Shown one piece after another: positions 8,922-17,655 of a stretch of 64,000 nt of DNA. Position 1 is the stretch's first letter. Each line of letters starts with the position of its first letter. The DNA lies in NCBI GenBank assembly GCA_963662675.2, contig CAXXHP010000004.1, positions 496,001 to 560,000 of the forward strand. Reading direction: 5' to 3'. The notes beneath the pieces are model-generated. The model did no database searches. It saw only the letters and a list, made by a program, of their open reading frames with translations, and had not been told where the DNA came from. The position numbers were made by a program, and so were the translations under genes. This DNA is from G963662675 sp963662675. Lineage in GTDB: Bacteria; Bacteroidota; Bacteroidia; Bacteroidales; Prolixibacteraceae.

Positions 8922-8975
8922 CTTTTTTATTGATTTATTTCTAACTTCACAGCTCAATACTACCAAAACATAAAA

Positions 8976-9671
8976 ATGAGAACGATATTAGATACTGATG
9001 ATGATTTTGTTTGTGACATTGAGTCGCCTTGTTTCCAGTTGCTTACACCCGAGGAGGCTGAGATGGTGAAAGCCAGTAAAACACAGGTGCTTTTTCGCAA
9101 AGGAGATAACCTTACCAAGCAGGGGGCATTTGCCTCGTATGTTTTATTTGTAGTGAGTGGTTATGCCAAACAATATGTAGAAGGTGATCAGGCTAAAACA
9201 TTCAATTTGCGCATTATTCGCCCCGGTGAATTTGTGGGTCTTTCGTCTGTATTTTCAAAAAATACGTTTAATTACTCGGCTTTAGCACTTTCAGATTGTT
9301 TAGCCTTTTTGGTTGAAAAAGACACCATCGTTAGGGTGATAAAGCAAAATGGCATGTTTGCCTTCAATTTCATACAGCGGTATTGCGAACAAAACACCAA
9401 TTTGTTTAATACGTTACGCAATGTGCTTTATAAACAGATGAACGGTCGTATGGCAGAGGCTTTGCTTTATCTAGATGGATTTAAAAAAGAGTTTCCGGAA
9501 ATATTCCAATTGTTAACGAGAAAAGGGCTAGCCGATTTCTCAGGAATTTCAACAGAAAGCGCGGTTAAGTTGCTCAAAGGTTTTGAAAAGGACGGCTTAA
9601 TTAAACTGAAGGATAAAGATATTATCATACTCAACGACGAAAGCTTGCAAGAGGTAAGTTTACGCGGATAA
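8976..9671 (+). CDS. Crp/Fnr family transcription regulator
   Basis: The 231-residue protein has a cyclic-nucleotide-binding-type beta-roll (about 25-145) and a C-terminal winged helix (LADFSGISTESAVKLLKGFE). The N-terminus has two cysteines (FVCDIESPC), but there is no full four-Cys FNR cluster, so the sensed signal is unclear. It is divergent from the OsmC/thioredoxin/CoADR operon, with an FNR-type box between them. It is most likely the regulator of that operon and of itself. Confidence 0.85.
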   Translation: MRTILDTDDDFVCDIESPCFQLLTPEEAEMVKASKTQVLFRKGDNLTKQGAFASYVLFVVSGYAKQYVEGDQAKTFNLRIIRPGEFVGLSSVFSKNTFNYSALALSDCLAFLVEKDTIVRVIKQNGMFAFNFIQRYCEQNTNLFNTLRNVLYKQMNGRMAEALLYLDGFKKEFPEIFQLLTRKGLADFSGISTESAVKLLKGFEKDGLIKLKDKDIIILNDESLQEVSLRG

Positions 9672-9695
9672 TCAGGTTACAACTAAGTTTTTTTG

Positions 9696-10115
9696 TTAAA
9701 AACGCTCTACTCGTGAGAAAAAGAAGTCTGCTTCTTTTATCGCATTTTCATCACTGTCAGAACCATGTACTGCATTGTGCGTTTTCGATTCAGCAAACAT
9801 TTTTCGAATGGTGCCTTCTTCTGCTTCAATCGGATCTGTAGACCCAATTAACTTGCGGAAATCAGCCACAGCATTGTCTTTTTCTAAAATAGCAACAACA
9901 ATGGGAGAGGAGCTCATGAAAAGGGTTAAATCCTTGTAGAAAGGTTTTCCTTTATGAACGGCATAAAAATCTCGAGCTTGTTCCTTTTTTAATTTTGTAT
10001 ACTTCAACGCTTTGATAATAAAACCAGCCTCATTCACTTTGGCTAAGATTGGACCTATAAGATTCTTTTCTACAGCTGCAGGTTTAATAATTGTAAAAGT
10101 CTGTCTTCCAGGCAT
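9696..10115 (-). CDS. ndk: nucleoside diphosphate kinase
   Basis: The 139-residue protein is the normal length for Ndk. The TFTIIKPAAV start, the HKGKPFY region and the active-site histidine in HNAVHGSDSDENA are all present. It moves the gamma-phosphate of ATP to nucleoside diphosphates through a phospho-histidine. It is convergent with the Crp/Fnr gene and divergent from the DHH gene. Confidence 0.95.
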   Translation of the reverse strand: MPGRQTFTIIKPAAVEKNLIGPILAKVNEAGFIIKALKYTKLKKEQARDFYAVHKGKPFYKDLTLFMSSSPIVVAILEKDNAVADFRKLIGSTDPIEAEEGTIRKMFAESKTHNAVHGSDSDENAIKEADFFFSRVERF

Positions 10116-10199
10116 GATATTCGAATTTTAAATGTTTTGTCAATAACATCTAATTTAAAAAATAGTTCTAAGGATTCGGATATCGGGGAGCTTTATTTT

Positions 10200-10207
10200 T
10201 ATATTTG
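10200..10207 (+). promoter_or_regulatory. -7 box of the DHH phosphoesterase operon
   Basis: TATATTTG matches TAnnTTTG. No clear -33 TTG is found at 19 nt. The predicted start is only about 17 nt before the coding start at 10231. Confidence 0.35.
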
Positions 10208-10230
10208 TAACTCTTATAAAATATGGCGTA

Positions 10231-11274
10231 TTGAAACCTTTTGATTTAGAAATAATTAAGTCTTTCCGTGAAAAATTAGCGGAGCTTGATTCATACATTG
10301 TTGTTATTCCTCATGTAAATCCGGATGGAGATGCTATTGGCTCATCGTTGGGGTTTGCAAATATATTGAAGAATGCGGGAAAGAAAGTTGTCGTTATCGT
10401 TCCAAGCCATTACCCCGATTTTTACAAATGGATGAGTGGTAGTGACGATATCGTTGTCTTTTCTCCTTCACGAAAAAGAGACAAAGATCTTATTCAAAAT
10501 TCCGGGATGCTTGTTTGTCTTGATTTTAACCACATTTCAAGATCGGGCGAGATGAAGGATGAAATTGAAAATTATAAGGGGCCAAAGGTTTTAATAGACC
10601 ATCATCCAAATCCTCAGTTTTCTGCTGATTTAATGATTTCTCATCCTGAATATTCATCAACAGCGGAATTGGTTTTTCATGTAATGAAAGCCGTTGGATA
10701 TGAGCAGCATGTTGATAAAAATGCTGCTGAGTGCCTTTTTTGTGGAATTATGACAGACACGGGAGGCTTTGATTATAATGTTTCTGATCCGCAAACATTT
10801 AAGACAGTTAGCGAATTATTGTCGTTTAAGATTGATCCTGAAGAAATTCATGGTTTGGTTTTTGATAACTATTCGGCTGATAGAATTCGATTATTGGGCT
10901 ATTGTTTAAGCGAATGCATGGAAGTTTTTCCTGAATATCATACAGCTGTTATGTATCTGCCTAAAGAAGTGCAGAAAAAATATAATTTTGCTCCGGGAGA
11001 TAGCGAAGGCTTTGTGAATTACCCTTTGTCAATAAAAGGAATTCATTTTACAGCCTTATTTACAGAAAAGGAGGAACACGTAAAAGCCTCATTTAGATCA
11101 AAGGGCGAGTTTGCTGTAAATGTGTTTTCTTCAAAAGATTTTAATGGTGGGGGACATCGAAATGCTGCAGGTGGTGAGCTTAAAGCAACATTAGACGAAG
11201 CATTGTTGAAGTTTAAAAGTTTATTGCCTCAATACCAAAATGAGTTAGTTTTAACGAAACCTGATATAAAATGA
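10231..11274 (+). CDS. DHH-family phosphoesterase (NrnA/oligoribonuclease-like)
   Basis: The 347-residue protein has the DHH signature motifs NPDGDAIGSSLG, VCLDFNH and DHHPNP, and a C-terminal DHHA1 domain with GGGHRNAAGG. NrnA-type enzymes degrade nanoRNA and 3'-phosphoadenosine 5'-phosphate with Mn2+. The start is a TTG; no in-frame ATG exists before the conserved region. An ATG at 10223 opens a three-codon frame whose TGA overlaps this TTG, a possible stop-start coupling. The stop overlaps the next gene by four bases. Confidence 0.85.
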   Translation: MKPFDLEIIKSFREKLAELDSYIVVIPHVNPDGDAIGSSLGFANILKNAGKKVVVIVPSHYPDFYKWMSGSDDIVVFSPSRKRDKDLIQNSGMLVCLDFNHISRSGEMKDEIENYKGPKVLIDHHPNPQFSADLMISHPEYSSTAELVFHVMKAVGYEQHVDKNAAECLFCGIMTDTGGFDYNVSDPQTFKTVSELLSFKIDPEEIHGLVFDNYSADRIRLLGYCLSECMEVFPEYHTAVMYLPKEVQKKYNFAPGDSEGFVNYPLSIKGIHFTALFTEKEEHVKASFRSKGEFAVNVFSSKDFNGGGHRNAAGGELKATLDEALLKFKSLLPQYQNELVLTKPDIK

Positions 11275-11792
11275 AATCAATAACTTGGAAGCTCGGACTT
11301 GCTGGATTTTTTGCGGTGACTTTGCTTTTTGCCTCATGTGTAAGTCTTGACGAAGAAGAACTTATTGAAAATACAGCAGCAGATGAAAATCAGCTTATAT
11401 CTGCATGGATTGAAGAAATGACCTCCAGAAGTTATGATGTTGATACAACAGATATGGGGGTTTATTATTTGATACAGGAAGAATCTGACGGAGCTTTTGT
11501 GCAAGATGGAGATTCCGTTAGTATTGAATATCTCGGCTACTTTGTGGATGGTGGGGTTTTCGATGCCTCGACCTCTTTGGACGATGGTGTTTACCGATAT
11601 GTCAATAGTCAAGCAAATGTATCCTCCGGAGACTTAATTGTAGGTTTGTACGATGCTGTTAATCACTTGCAAGTTGGTAGTAAAGGGGCTTTTCTTCTCC
11701 GTTCATCTCTTGCCTATGGTACGTCAGGTAATGATTATTTCCCGGCCTATACGCCTGTTATATTTAATGTTAAGCTCATAGAAATTTACTAA
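11271..11792 (+). CDS. FKBP-type peptidyl-prolyl isomerase lipoprotein
   Basis: The 173-residue protein begins with a lipoprotein signal ending in LFASC. The C-terminal half is an FKBP fold: DGDSVSIEYLGYFVDGGVF, a flap with LIVGLYDAVNHLQVGSKGA, then LAYGTSGN and PVIFNVKLIEI. It overlaps the DHH gene by ATGA and precedes a paralogue. It acts as a folding helper in the periplasm or at the outer membrane. The usual YTG DG and IPP elements are partly lost, so catalytic strength is uncertain. Confidence 0.8.
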   Translation: MKSITWKLGLAGFFAVTLLFASCVSLDEEELIENTAADENQLISAWIEEMTSRSYDVDTTDMGVYYLIQEESDGAFVQDGDSVSIEYLGYFVDGGVFDASTSLDDGVYRYVNSQANVSSGDLIVGLYDAVNHLQVGSKGAFLLRSSLAYGTSGNDYFPAYTPVIFNVKLIEIY

Positions 11793-11826
11793 GCGAATGA
11801 ATCTCAAATTAGATTGGAATACAAAT

Positions 11827-12327
11827 ATGAAAAACACATTATTATTATTATTCGTTGTTTCTTTAACTTTTTTAGTTGCCATTTCATCATGCAAAAAAAC
11901 GGATGATGGTCTGGATGAGCTAAGAGACGCAGAAATAACCAGGTTAAACGAATACATTGCAGATAACAATATTTTGGTTGAACCCAAGTCATCGGGATTA
12001 TATTATCTGGAAACTCAGGAAGGTACAGGAGATTCAATTAAGATTGGAGATACTGTGAAAATATTTTATACGGTGATGTCTATCGATAGCGTTTTATATG
12101 ACACTTCCGGCAGTTATGAACCATTTGAATTTGTTGTTGGAAGTTCCTCTATTATCACTGGATTAAGTGAAGGTATCACCTATATGAAGCAAGGAGGAAA
12201 GGCTACTTTAATATTGCCTTCGGAATTGGCCTATGGCGCAACTGTTGATTACTCGCTGGGTATTCCGCGCTTTACTACACTTTTGTTTGATGTGGAAGTA
12301 TATCGGCATTATAAATTAGAAGAGTAA
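11827..12327 (+). CDS. second FKBP-type peptidyl-prolyl isomerase lipoprotein
   Basis: I start at 11827 (MKNTLLLLFVVSL), because a lipoprotein signal ending in AISSCKK begins there; the frame extends 10 codons upstream. The FKBP elements are GDTVKIFYTVMSIDSVLYDT, GLSEGITYMKQGGKATLILPS, LAYG and TLLFDVEVYRH. It is a paralogue of the preceding gene, in the same transcript, with a terminator 13 bp downstream. Confidence 0.8.
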   Translation: MKNTLLLLFVVSLTFLVAISSCKKTDDGLDELRDAEITRLNEYIADNNILVEPKSSGLYYLETQEGTGDSIKIGDTVKIFYTVMSIDSVLYDTSGSYEPFEFVVGSSSIITGLSEGITYMKQGGKATLILPSELAYGATVDYSLGIPRFTTLLFDVEVYRHYKLEE

Positions 12328-12339
12328 AAAAATAGATAC

Positions 12340-12366
12340 AGGCCTGCTAATTAGCTGGCCTTTTTT
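12340..12366 (+). terminator. rho-independent terminator of the DHH/FKBP operon
   Basis: AGGCC (12340-12344) and GGCCT (12357-12361) enclose a second palindrome, GCTAATTAGC, and are followed by a run of T. Confidence 0.75.
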
Positions 12367-12369
12367 GAT

Positions 12370-13440
12370 ATGAAAAATCAACGCATAGAATTATTCCGAA
12401 AAATGCTTCCGGGGCTATTGCCTCTTTTCGTCTTTATTGTTATTGACGAAATATGGGGAACACGTGTCGGATTAGTCGCTGCTCTGATAATTGGTGTTGT
12501 TGAGTTAATTTGGATAGGAATAAGAGATAAACGCTTTGATAGTTTTGTGTTTTTTGACACCGTTCTTCTACTTCTATTAGGTGGTGTTTCCATTGTTTTG
12601 GATAACGACATCTTTTTCAAACTGAAACCGGGTCTGGTTGAACTAATACTGTGTGCAATTCTGGCTTTTTCTGCATTCTCAAAAGTTAATATTGTGGCTT
12701 TAATGAGCAAGAGATATATGGGAGATGTTGTGATGAATGCGGGGCAAGTCAGTAAAATGCGAAGTATGATGCAACTTCTGTTCTTCGTATTTCTGTTCCA
12801 CACTATTCTGGTTTTCTTTTCTGCTTTTTATATGTCGGACAGAGCATGGGCATTTATTAGCGGAGGGTTATTTTACATTTTATTTGGGTGTGTGTTTGTT
12901 TATGAATTTCTGAAACAAAAGATGACACAAAACAAATTGGCAAAAGAAGAACAGTTGCCCCTTGTAACCGAAGAAGGACAGGTGATTGGCAAATCTGCAC
13001 GTTCGCTCTGTCACAATGGACAAAAATTACTGCATCCGGTTGTTCATCTTCATGTGCTTAATGAAGCGAATGATATTTTCCTACAGAAACGCCCAATGGA
13101 CAAACTTATACAGCCGGGGAAATGGGATACCGCAGTCGGTGGACATATTTCATTTGGTGAGGAATTAAAAGATTCTCTTCATCGTGAAGCATGGGAGGAG
13201 ATTGGGCTGAAGAATTTTAATGCGAAATTTCTGAAAAAATACGTTTGGGAAAGCTCTGTCGAAAAAGAATTGGTTTACATTTTTGTCACGCATGACTACC
13301 AAAGTATCCATTTGCATTCTGATGAAGTAGAGGAAGGAAAGTTCTGGACAAAAAAACAAATTCTGGACAATATTGGTAAAGAAATCTTCACCCCAAACTT
13401 TGAAAATGAATTTCAACTTCTTTTCAATGACAACAGCTAG
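12370..13440 (+). CDS. YciB/IspZ-like membrane domain fused to a NUDIX hydrolase
   Basis: The protein has 356 residues. The first ~185 hold five or six hydrophobic helices. The stretch LDNDIFFKLKPGLVELI resembles the YciB/septation protein A family. Residues about 215-350 are a NUDIX domain of the IPP isomerase-like or YfcD type, with GKWDTAVGGHISFGEEL and a box ending LHREAWEEIG (GX5EX7REUXEEXGU complete). An integral-membrane NUDIX fusion suggests hydrolysis of a lipid-linked diphosphate or similar substrate. That is inference. It follows a terminator and stands alone. Confidence 0.75.
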   Translation: MKNQRIELFRKMLPGLLPLFVFIVIDEIWGTRVGLVAALIIGVVELIWIGIRDKRFDSFVFFDTVLLLLLGGVSIVLDNDIFFKLKPGLVELILCAILAFSAFSKVNIVALMSKRYMGDVVMNAGQVSKMRSMMQLLFFVFLFHTILVFFSAFYMSDRAWAFISGGLFYILFGCVFVYEFLKQKMTQNKLAKEEQLPLVTEEGQVIGKSARSLCHNGQKLLHPVVHLHVLNEANDIFLQKRPMDKLIQPGKWDTAVGGHISFGEELKDSLHREAWEEIGLKNFNAKFLKKYVWESSVEKELVYIFVTHDYQSIHLHSDEVEEGKFWTKKQILDNIGKEIFTPNFENEFQLLFNDNS

Positions 13441-13502
13441 TTCTGTTTGTTGAGATTTTTAACTGAAAACTTTTGCCTTTTACGCCTTGCGGCTTGGTGT
13501 CA

Positions 13503-14204
13503 CTATTTCCCTAAGACAAATATTGTTGGTCGTTTCTGAATATCTGGTTTTTGTTTCTTCCATTCACTAATTGGCAGAGTCTTAATAAATTCAGTTTCTA
13601 ATGTGATCTCACAAGCGATGCAAAGCTTTGTATGAGCCTGGCAATTGCTTAAAATATCATCTAGTAGTTGTGTGTTTCTATAGGGAGCCTCAATGAAAAG
13701 CTGACTTTGGTTCTCTGTATATATCCGGTTTTCCAGCAACTTGATTTGCTTTGCTTTTTCATCCTTTTTTATGGGAAGATATCCATTGAACGCAAAATTT
13801 TGGCCATTCATTCCAGAGGCCATCATGGCAAGTAAAATTGAAGATGGGCCAACAAGCGGAATTACACGGATGCCTTTTTCATGGGCTATTCGCACAATAT
13901 CTGCACCCGGATCTGCCACTCCCGGACATCCGGCTTCTGACATTACACCAACGTGCATCCCTTGATTAATTGGGTCAAGATATGCGTGCAATTCATTTTT
14001 ATTGGTGTGCTTATTTAGTTCTTCAAAATGTAGTCGGTCAATATCAATTTCCCGATCAACTTTCTTTAAAAATCGACGTGCCGTTCTTACATTTTCAACA
14101 ATAAAATGAGTGATTGAGTGGATGATCTCTTTATGATGATCAGGGATAACTGTATTTAATTCACTTTCGCCCAAGGTGATTGGGATCAGATAAAGATTTG
14201 CCAT
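13503..14204 (-). CDS. RsmI-like SAM-dependent methyltransferase (tetrapyrrole methylase fold)
   Basis: I start at 14204 (MANLYLIPITLGE), six codons inside the longest frame, because the family begins like this. The fold is recognised from GVMSEAGCPGVADPGADIV and the SAM-binding VPLVGPSSILLAMMASG-type region. RsmI methylates the ribose of C1402 of 16S rRNA. This 233-residue version lacks the RsmI C-terminal extension, and its N-terminus differs, so it could be a paralogue with another substrate. Confidence 0.75.
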   Translation of the reverse strand: MANLYLIPITLGESELNTVIPDHHKEIIHSITHFIVENVRTARRFLKKVDREIDIDRLHFEELNKHTNKNELHAYLDPINQGMHVGVMSEAGCPGVADPGADIVRIAHEKGIRVIPLVGPSSILLAMMASGMNGQNFAFNGYLPIKKDEKAKQIKLLENRIYTENQSQLFIEAPYRNTQLLDDILSNCQAHTKLCIACEITLETEFIKTLPISEWKKQKPDIQKRPTIFVLGK

Positions 14205-14283
14205 GGAACAATTTTTCTTCAAAAATAATTAATTTAAGCTGGGACTGCTAAAAAATCATTTTTTTGTAGTTTTGACGTTATCA

Positions 14284-15063
14284 ATGAATCATCCTTCAAA
14301 AATAAAAATTGAATTTTTAGGAACAGGCACTTCACAAGGAGTTCCTGTTATTGCATGCGATTGCCCGGTTTGCCTTTCGGTGAATGAAAAGGACAAACGG
14401 TTACGCTCGTCTCTTTTTATTGAAATTGATGCCACAAAACTGGTAATTGATGCAGGTCCTGATTTTAGGCAGCAAATGTTACGTATTAACTTGCATCAGC
14501 TTAATGCTATTTTGCTAACTCATGAGCATACCGATCATATTTTTGGGTTAGATGATATTCGTGCCTTTAACTGGGTGCAGGGGCATCCTACAGATATTTA
14601 TGCAGAAGAAAGGGTGCAGGAAGCAATTAAACGGGTATTTAGTTATGTGTTTGCCAAATACCGATATCCGGGCATTCCTCAAATGAACCTTCACCAAATC
14701 GAGAATAAGCCATTTTTAATAGATAACGTAGAGATTACACCCATTCGGGGTTATCATTATAAATTGCCTGTTTTTGGCTATCGGGTGGGAGGGATGGCCT
14801 ATTTGACAGATATAAACTCGGTTGACCAGGTAGAGAAGGGCAAGCTGCAGGGATTAGATGTGTTGATTGTGAATGCACTCAGAAAGGAGAAGCATATTTC
14901 ACATTTTAATTTGGAAGAGGCTTTACAATTAATTGATGAAGTGAAGCCAAAGAAAGCATTTTTAACACATGTGTCACATATGTTGGGTAAACATGAAGAT
15001 GTTGAGCACCTTTTGCCTAAAAATGTTTATGTAGCTTATGATGGGTTGGTGTTAAATGTTTGA
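14284..15063 (+). CDS. MBL-fold metal-dependent hydrolase, PhnP-like
   Basis: The ATG at 14284 is preferred to a TTG at 14272. The 259-residue protein has FLGTGTSQGVPVIACDCPVC with the PhnP-type structural zinc cysteines. LTHEHTDHIFGLDD supplies HxHxDH, and FLTHVSHMLGKH a further ligand. PhnP-type enzymes hydrolyse cyclic ribose phosphates. Bacteroidota carry a broadly conserved relative as a housekeeping gene. The end overlaps the convergent MFS gene by 28 bases. Confidence 0.85.
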   Translation: MNHPSKIKIEFLGTGTSQGVPVIACDCPVCLSVNEKDKRLRSSLFIEIDATKLVIDAGPDFRQQMLRINLHQLNAILLTHEHTDHIFGLDDIRAFNWVQGHPTDIYAEERVQEAIKRVFSYVFAKYRYPGIPQMNLHQIENKPFLIDNVEITPIRGYHYKLPVFGYRVGGMAYLTDINSVDQVEKGKLQGLDVLIVNALRKEKHISHFNLEEALQLIDEVKPKKAFLTHVSHMLGKHEDVEHLLPKNVYVAYDGLVLNV

Positions 15064-16229
15064 TTTTGTCGCTTCCAGAGTGGGATCATGCTTAATAATG
15101 CACTAATTAGATATCCTAGTCCTGCAATCCACAAAGCCGTACTTAAACTAAAGTTGTCGGTAAAATACCCTAAAATTGGTCCAATTACAGCGAAATTAAT
15201 ACGAATGACAAAATTGCGAATTGACAGAATTGTCGCTCGTACATCTGAATCTGTATATTGATTGATGTAATCTTTTAATATTGGGTGTGCAATACCTCTT
15301 ACCAAATAAAAAAGAAAGAGAAATCCGATTCCCATTAAGCTAACTTTCCACGCTGATAGAAAATAGCCAATACTTAATCCTAAAATGATAAAAAGCAGTG
15401 AATTGCGTGCCCCCAGTTTTCGTTCAATTTTATAGGAGAACATAGACGAAAAACCAACCGATAAGTTTAGCAGTGTCCACATTATACCAAACATGGCAAT
15501 GGGTAGATCTACTTCTTCGAAAAAAGGTTGTACAAGCCATGCAAAGGTAAGTGATGCCGTTCCTGTAAATGATGAAACAAGGATAGCAGATCTTAACTCT
15601 TTGTGGCGATATGTTTTTCTTACTGTTTGTAGAATATGGGTTAGGTTGTTAGCGATTTTCTGAACCGGTATGTGAGGCTCTTTCAAAAATAAGGCGGCTG
15701 GAATTGCAATAGATGCAACTGCAAACTGAAAATAGAAAGGCATACGCAGACTAATGGCTGCCAATAAGCCTCCGCACACACCAGCTAATGCCTCCGCAAA
15801 GTTGCCGGACGACGTAATCCAACCTTCCTGTTTAATATATTCCTTCTCTTGTGAATTGACCTTAAGGGTGTCGTAAAGCAAGGCTGAGTCAGCTCCGGAT
15901 ATATAGCTGTGACCAATACCTAAAACCACTTCGGCAATAGCAAAAGCCCAAAAGCCATACGAAAAGCCATACAGGGCAAATCCGGCAGAACCGAGCAGTG
16001 CGCCTATGAGTAGAGTTTTCTTTCTTCCCCAAATATCGGCCATATACCCGGAAGGGATTTCCATGATAACAATAGCTATTGAGTAGATGGATTTTAGCCA
16101 AAAGATGTCCTGCATGCTTAGTCCGTTGTCCTGATAAAAAAGGACAACAACAGGCATGACCAGATTAAACCACTTGGCAAATTTGATGAGATAAAGATTA
16201 ATAATATTTGAGTGAAAGATTTTTCTCAT
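15036..16229 (-). CDS. MFS transporter
   Basis: The 397-residue protein has about twelve hydrophobic segments. The loop GYMADIWGRKKTLLIGA is the classical MFS loop 2-3 signature. The substrate is unknown. Gene context (convergent with a housekeeping hydrolase, divergent from asnA) gives no hint. Confidence 0.85.
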   Translation of the reverse strand: MRKIFHSNIINLYLIKFAKWFNLVMPVVVLFYQDNGLSMQDIFWLKSIYSIAIVIMEIPSGYMADIWGRKKTLLIGALLGSAGFALYGFSYGFWAFAIAEVVLGIGHSYISGADSALLYDTLKVNSQEKEYIKQEGWITSSGNFAEALAGVCGGLLAAISLRMPFYFQFAVASIAIPAALFLKEPHIPVQKIANNLTHILQTVRKTYRHKELRSAILVSSFTGTASLTFAWLVQPFFEEVDLPIAMFGIMWTLLNLSVGFSSMFSYKIERKLGARNSLLFIILGLSIGYFLSAWKVSLMGIGFLFLFYLVRGIAHPILKDYINQYTDSDVRATILSIRNFVIRINFAVIGPILGYFTDNFSLSTALWIAGLGYLISALLSMIPLWKRQNQTFNTNPS

Positions 16230-16303
16230 GTGTCAGCAAAAATAAGAAAATCGGGTTTGGATTGTTTGGTTTTTCGATGAGCAAAAACAGCAAATTCGTG
16301 TTT

Positions 16304-16329
16304 CTGTTTTATAAAACAGTATATATTTG
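16304..16329 (+). promoter_or_regulatory. asnA promoter with palindromic operator candidate
   Basis: CTGTTTTATAAAACAG (16304-16319) is a perfect 16-bp palindrome. It sits directly before a -7 box TATATTTG (16322-16329), covering the spacer between -33 and -7. A repressor bound here would block the promoter of asnA, 90 bp downstream. Confidence 0.45.
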
Positions 16330-16419
16330 AATAGGATCTAAGATTCTTTCTATTTTTAACCCGAAGAAATTATTATTTGAATAAGACTTGCCAAAGTGGG
16401 CAACAAACACAATCGAATT

Positions 16420-17454
16420 ATGAAATTGTATATTCCAAAGAATTACAAGTCTCATCTGGACTTAAAACAGACGGAAAAGGCGATTAAATTGGTAAAGGAT
16501 TTTTTCCAACAGGATCTGTCATCTGAATTGAAATTAAGCAGGGTCACAGCCCCATTGTTTGTTATGAAGGGGACAGGTATCAATGATGATTTAAATGGTG
16601 TTGAGCGCCCAGTATCTTTCCCGGTAAAAGAACTTGAAGATAAAACAGCCGAAATTGTACATTCATTGGCAAAATGGAAACGAATGGCATTAGCCGATCT
16701 TGATTTTGAACCTAGTTACGGATTATATACAGATATGAATGCCTTGAGACCGGATGAGGAGTTGGATAATATTCATTCTATTTATGTTGACCAATGGGAT
16801 TGGGAACGCGTAATCACTGGAGAAGAGCGAAATCTGGACTTCTTGAAAAAAATTGTTCGAAAATTATATACTGTCCTCTTGCGTACTGAATTCTATGTGT
16901 ATGAGCACTATCCTCAGGTTAAGCCTATTCTTCCTGAAGAAATTACTTTTTTCCATACTGAAGAGTTAGCTGAGATGTACCCAAATCTAAGCTCTAAAGA
17001 TCGGGAAACAGAAGTGGCTAAAAAGTACAAAGCCGTATTTATTATTGGTATAGGTGGTGAAATGCCAAATGGAGAGGTTCATGATGGACGTGCTCCGGAT
17101 TATGATGACTGGACAAGCGAAACTATAAACGGTTATAAAGGGTTGAATGGAGATATCGTAGTTTGGAACCCTGTATTAGAAAGTGCTTTTGAGCTTTCGT
17201 CGATGGGAATTCGAGTTGATGCCGAAGCTCTAAAACGGCAACTTAAGATTGCGAATAAGGAAGATCGGAAAGATTTGTATTGGCATAATCGCTTACTCAA
17301 TGGTGATTTTCCATTGTCAATTGGTGGTGGAATAGGCCAGTCTCGTATTTGTATGTATTTTTTGCAAAAAGCACATATTGGTGAAATTCAGTCGAGTATA
17401 TGGCCTGATGAAATGATTAAGCAATGTAAGGCAAATGATATTCACTTAGTGTAG
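16420..17454 (+). CDS. asnA: aspartate-ammonia ligase
   Basis: I start at 16420 (MKLYIPKNYKSHLDLKQTE), eight codons inside the longest frame, as in the family. The 344-residue protein shows the class-II-synthetase-like AsnA features RVTAPLFV, GINDDLNGVERPVSF, SIYVDQWDWE and the C-terminal GGGIGQSRICM. It makes asparagine from aspartate, ammonia and ATP. It probably has its own regulated promoter. tRNA-Arg follows. Confidence 0.93.
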   Translation: MKLYIPKNYKSHLDLKQTEKAIKLVKDFFQQDLSSELKLSRVTAPLFVMKGTGINDDLNGVERPVSFPVKELEDKTAEIVHSLAKWKRMALADLDFEPSYGLYTDMNALRPDEELDNIHSIYVDQWDWERVITGEERNLDFLKKIVRKLYTVLLRTEFYVYEHYPQVKPILPEEITFFHTEELAEMYPNLSSKDRETEVAKKYKAVFIIGIGGEMPNGEVHDGRAPDYDDWTSETINGYKGLNGDIVVWNPVLESAFELSSMGIRVDAEALKRQLKIANKEDRKDLYWHNRLLNGDFPLSIGGGIGQSRICMYFLQKAHIGEIQSSIWPDEMIKQCKANDIHLV

Positions 17455-17486
17455 ATATTACATCTTAAAAATTAGTACTGTCGGGG

Positions 17487-17515
17487 TTGATTTTCTTGAT
17501 ATTTTTTTATCTTTG
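17487..17515 (+). promoter_or_regulatory. tRNA promoter
   Basis: TTG (17487-17489), an 18-nt spacer, and TATCTTTG (17508-17515) fit the Bacteroidota consensus. The tRNA starts 17 nt downstream. Confidence 0.65.
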
Positions 17516-17531
17516 CACCCGCATTAAGGAT

Positions 17532-17605
<74 letters not shown>

Positions 17606-17618
17606 CTTATTACACAAA

Positions 17619-17655
17619 AGAACCCCTCGTTGTCTTTGAGATAGCGAGGGGTTCT
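17619..17655 (+). terminator. terminator after tRNA-Arg
   Basis: AGAACCCCTCG (17619-17629) pairs with CGAGGGGTTCT (17645-17655), an 11-bp stem followed by T-rich sequence. Confidence 0.8.
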
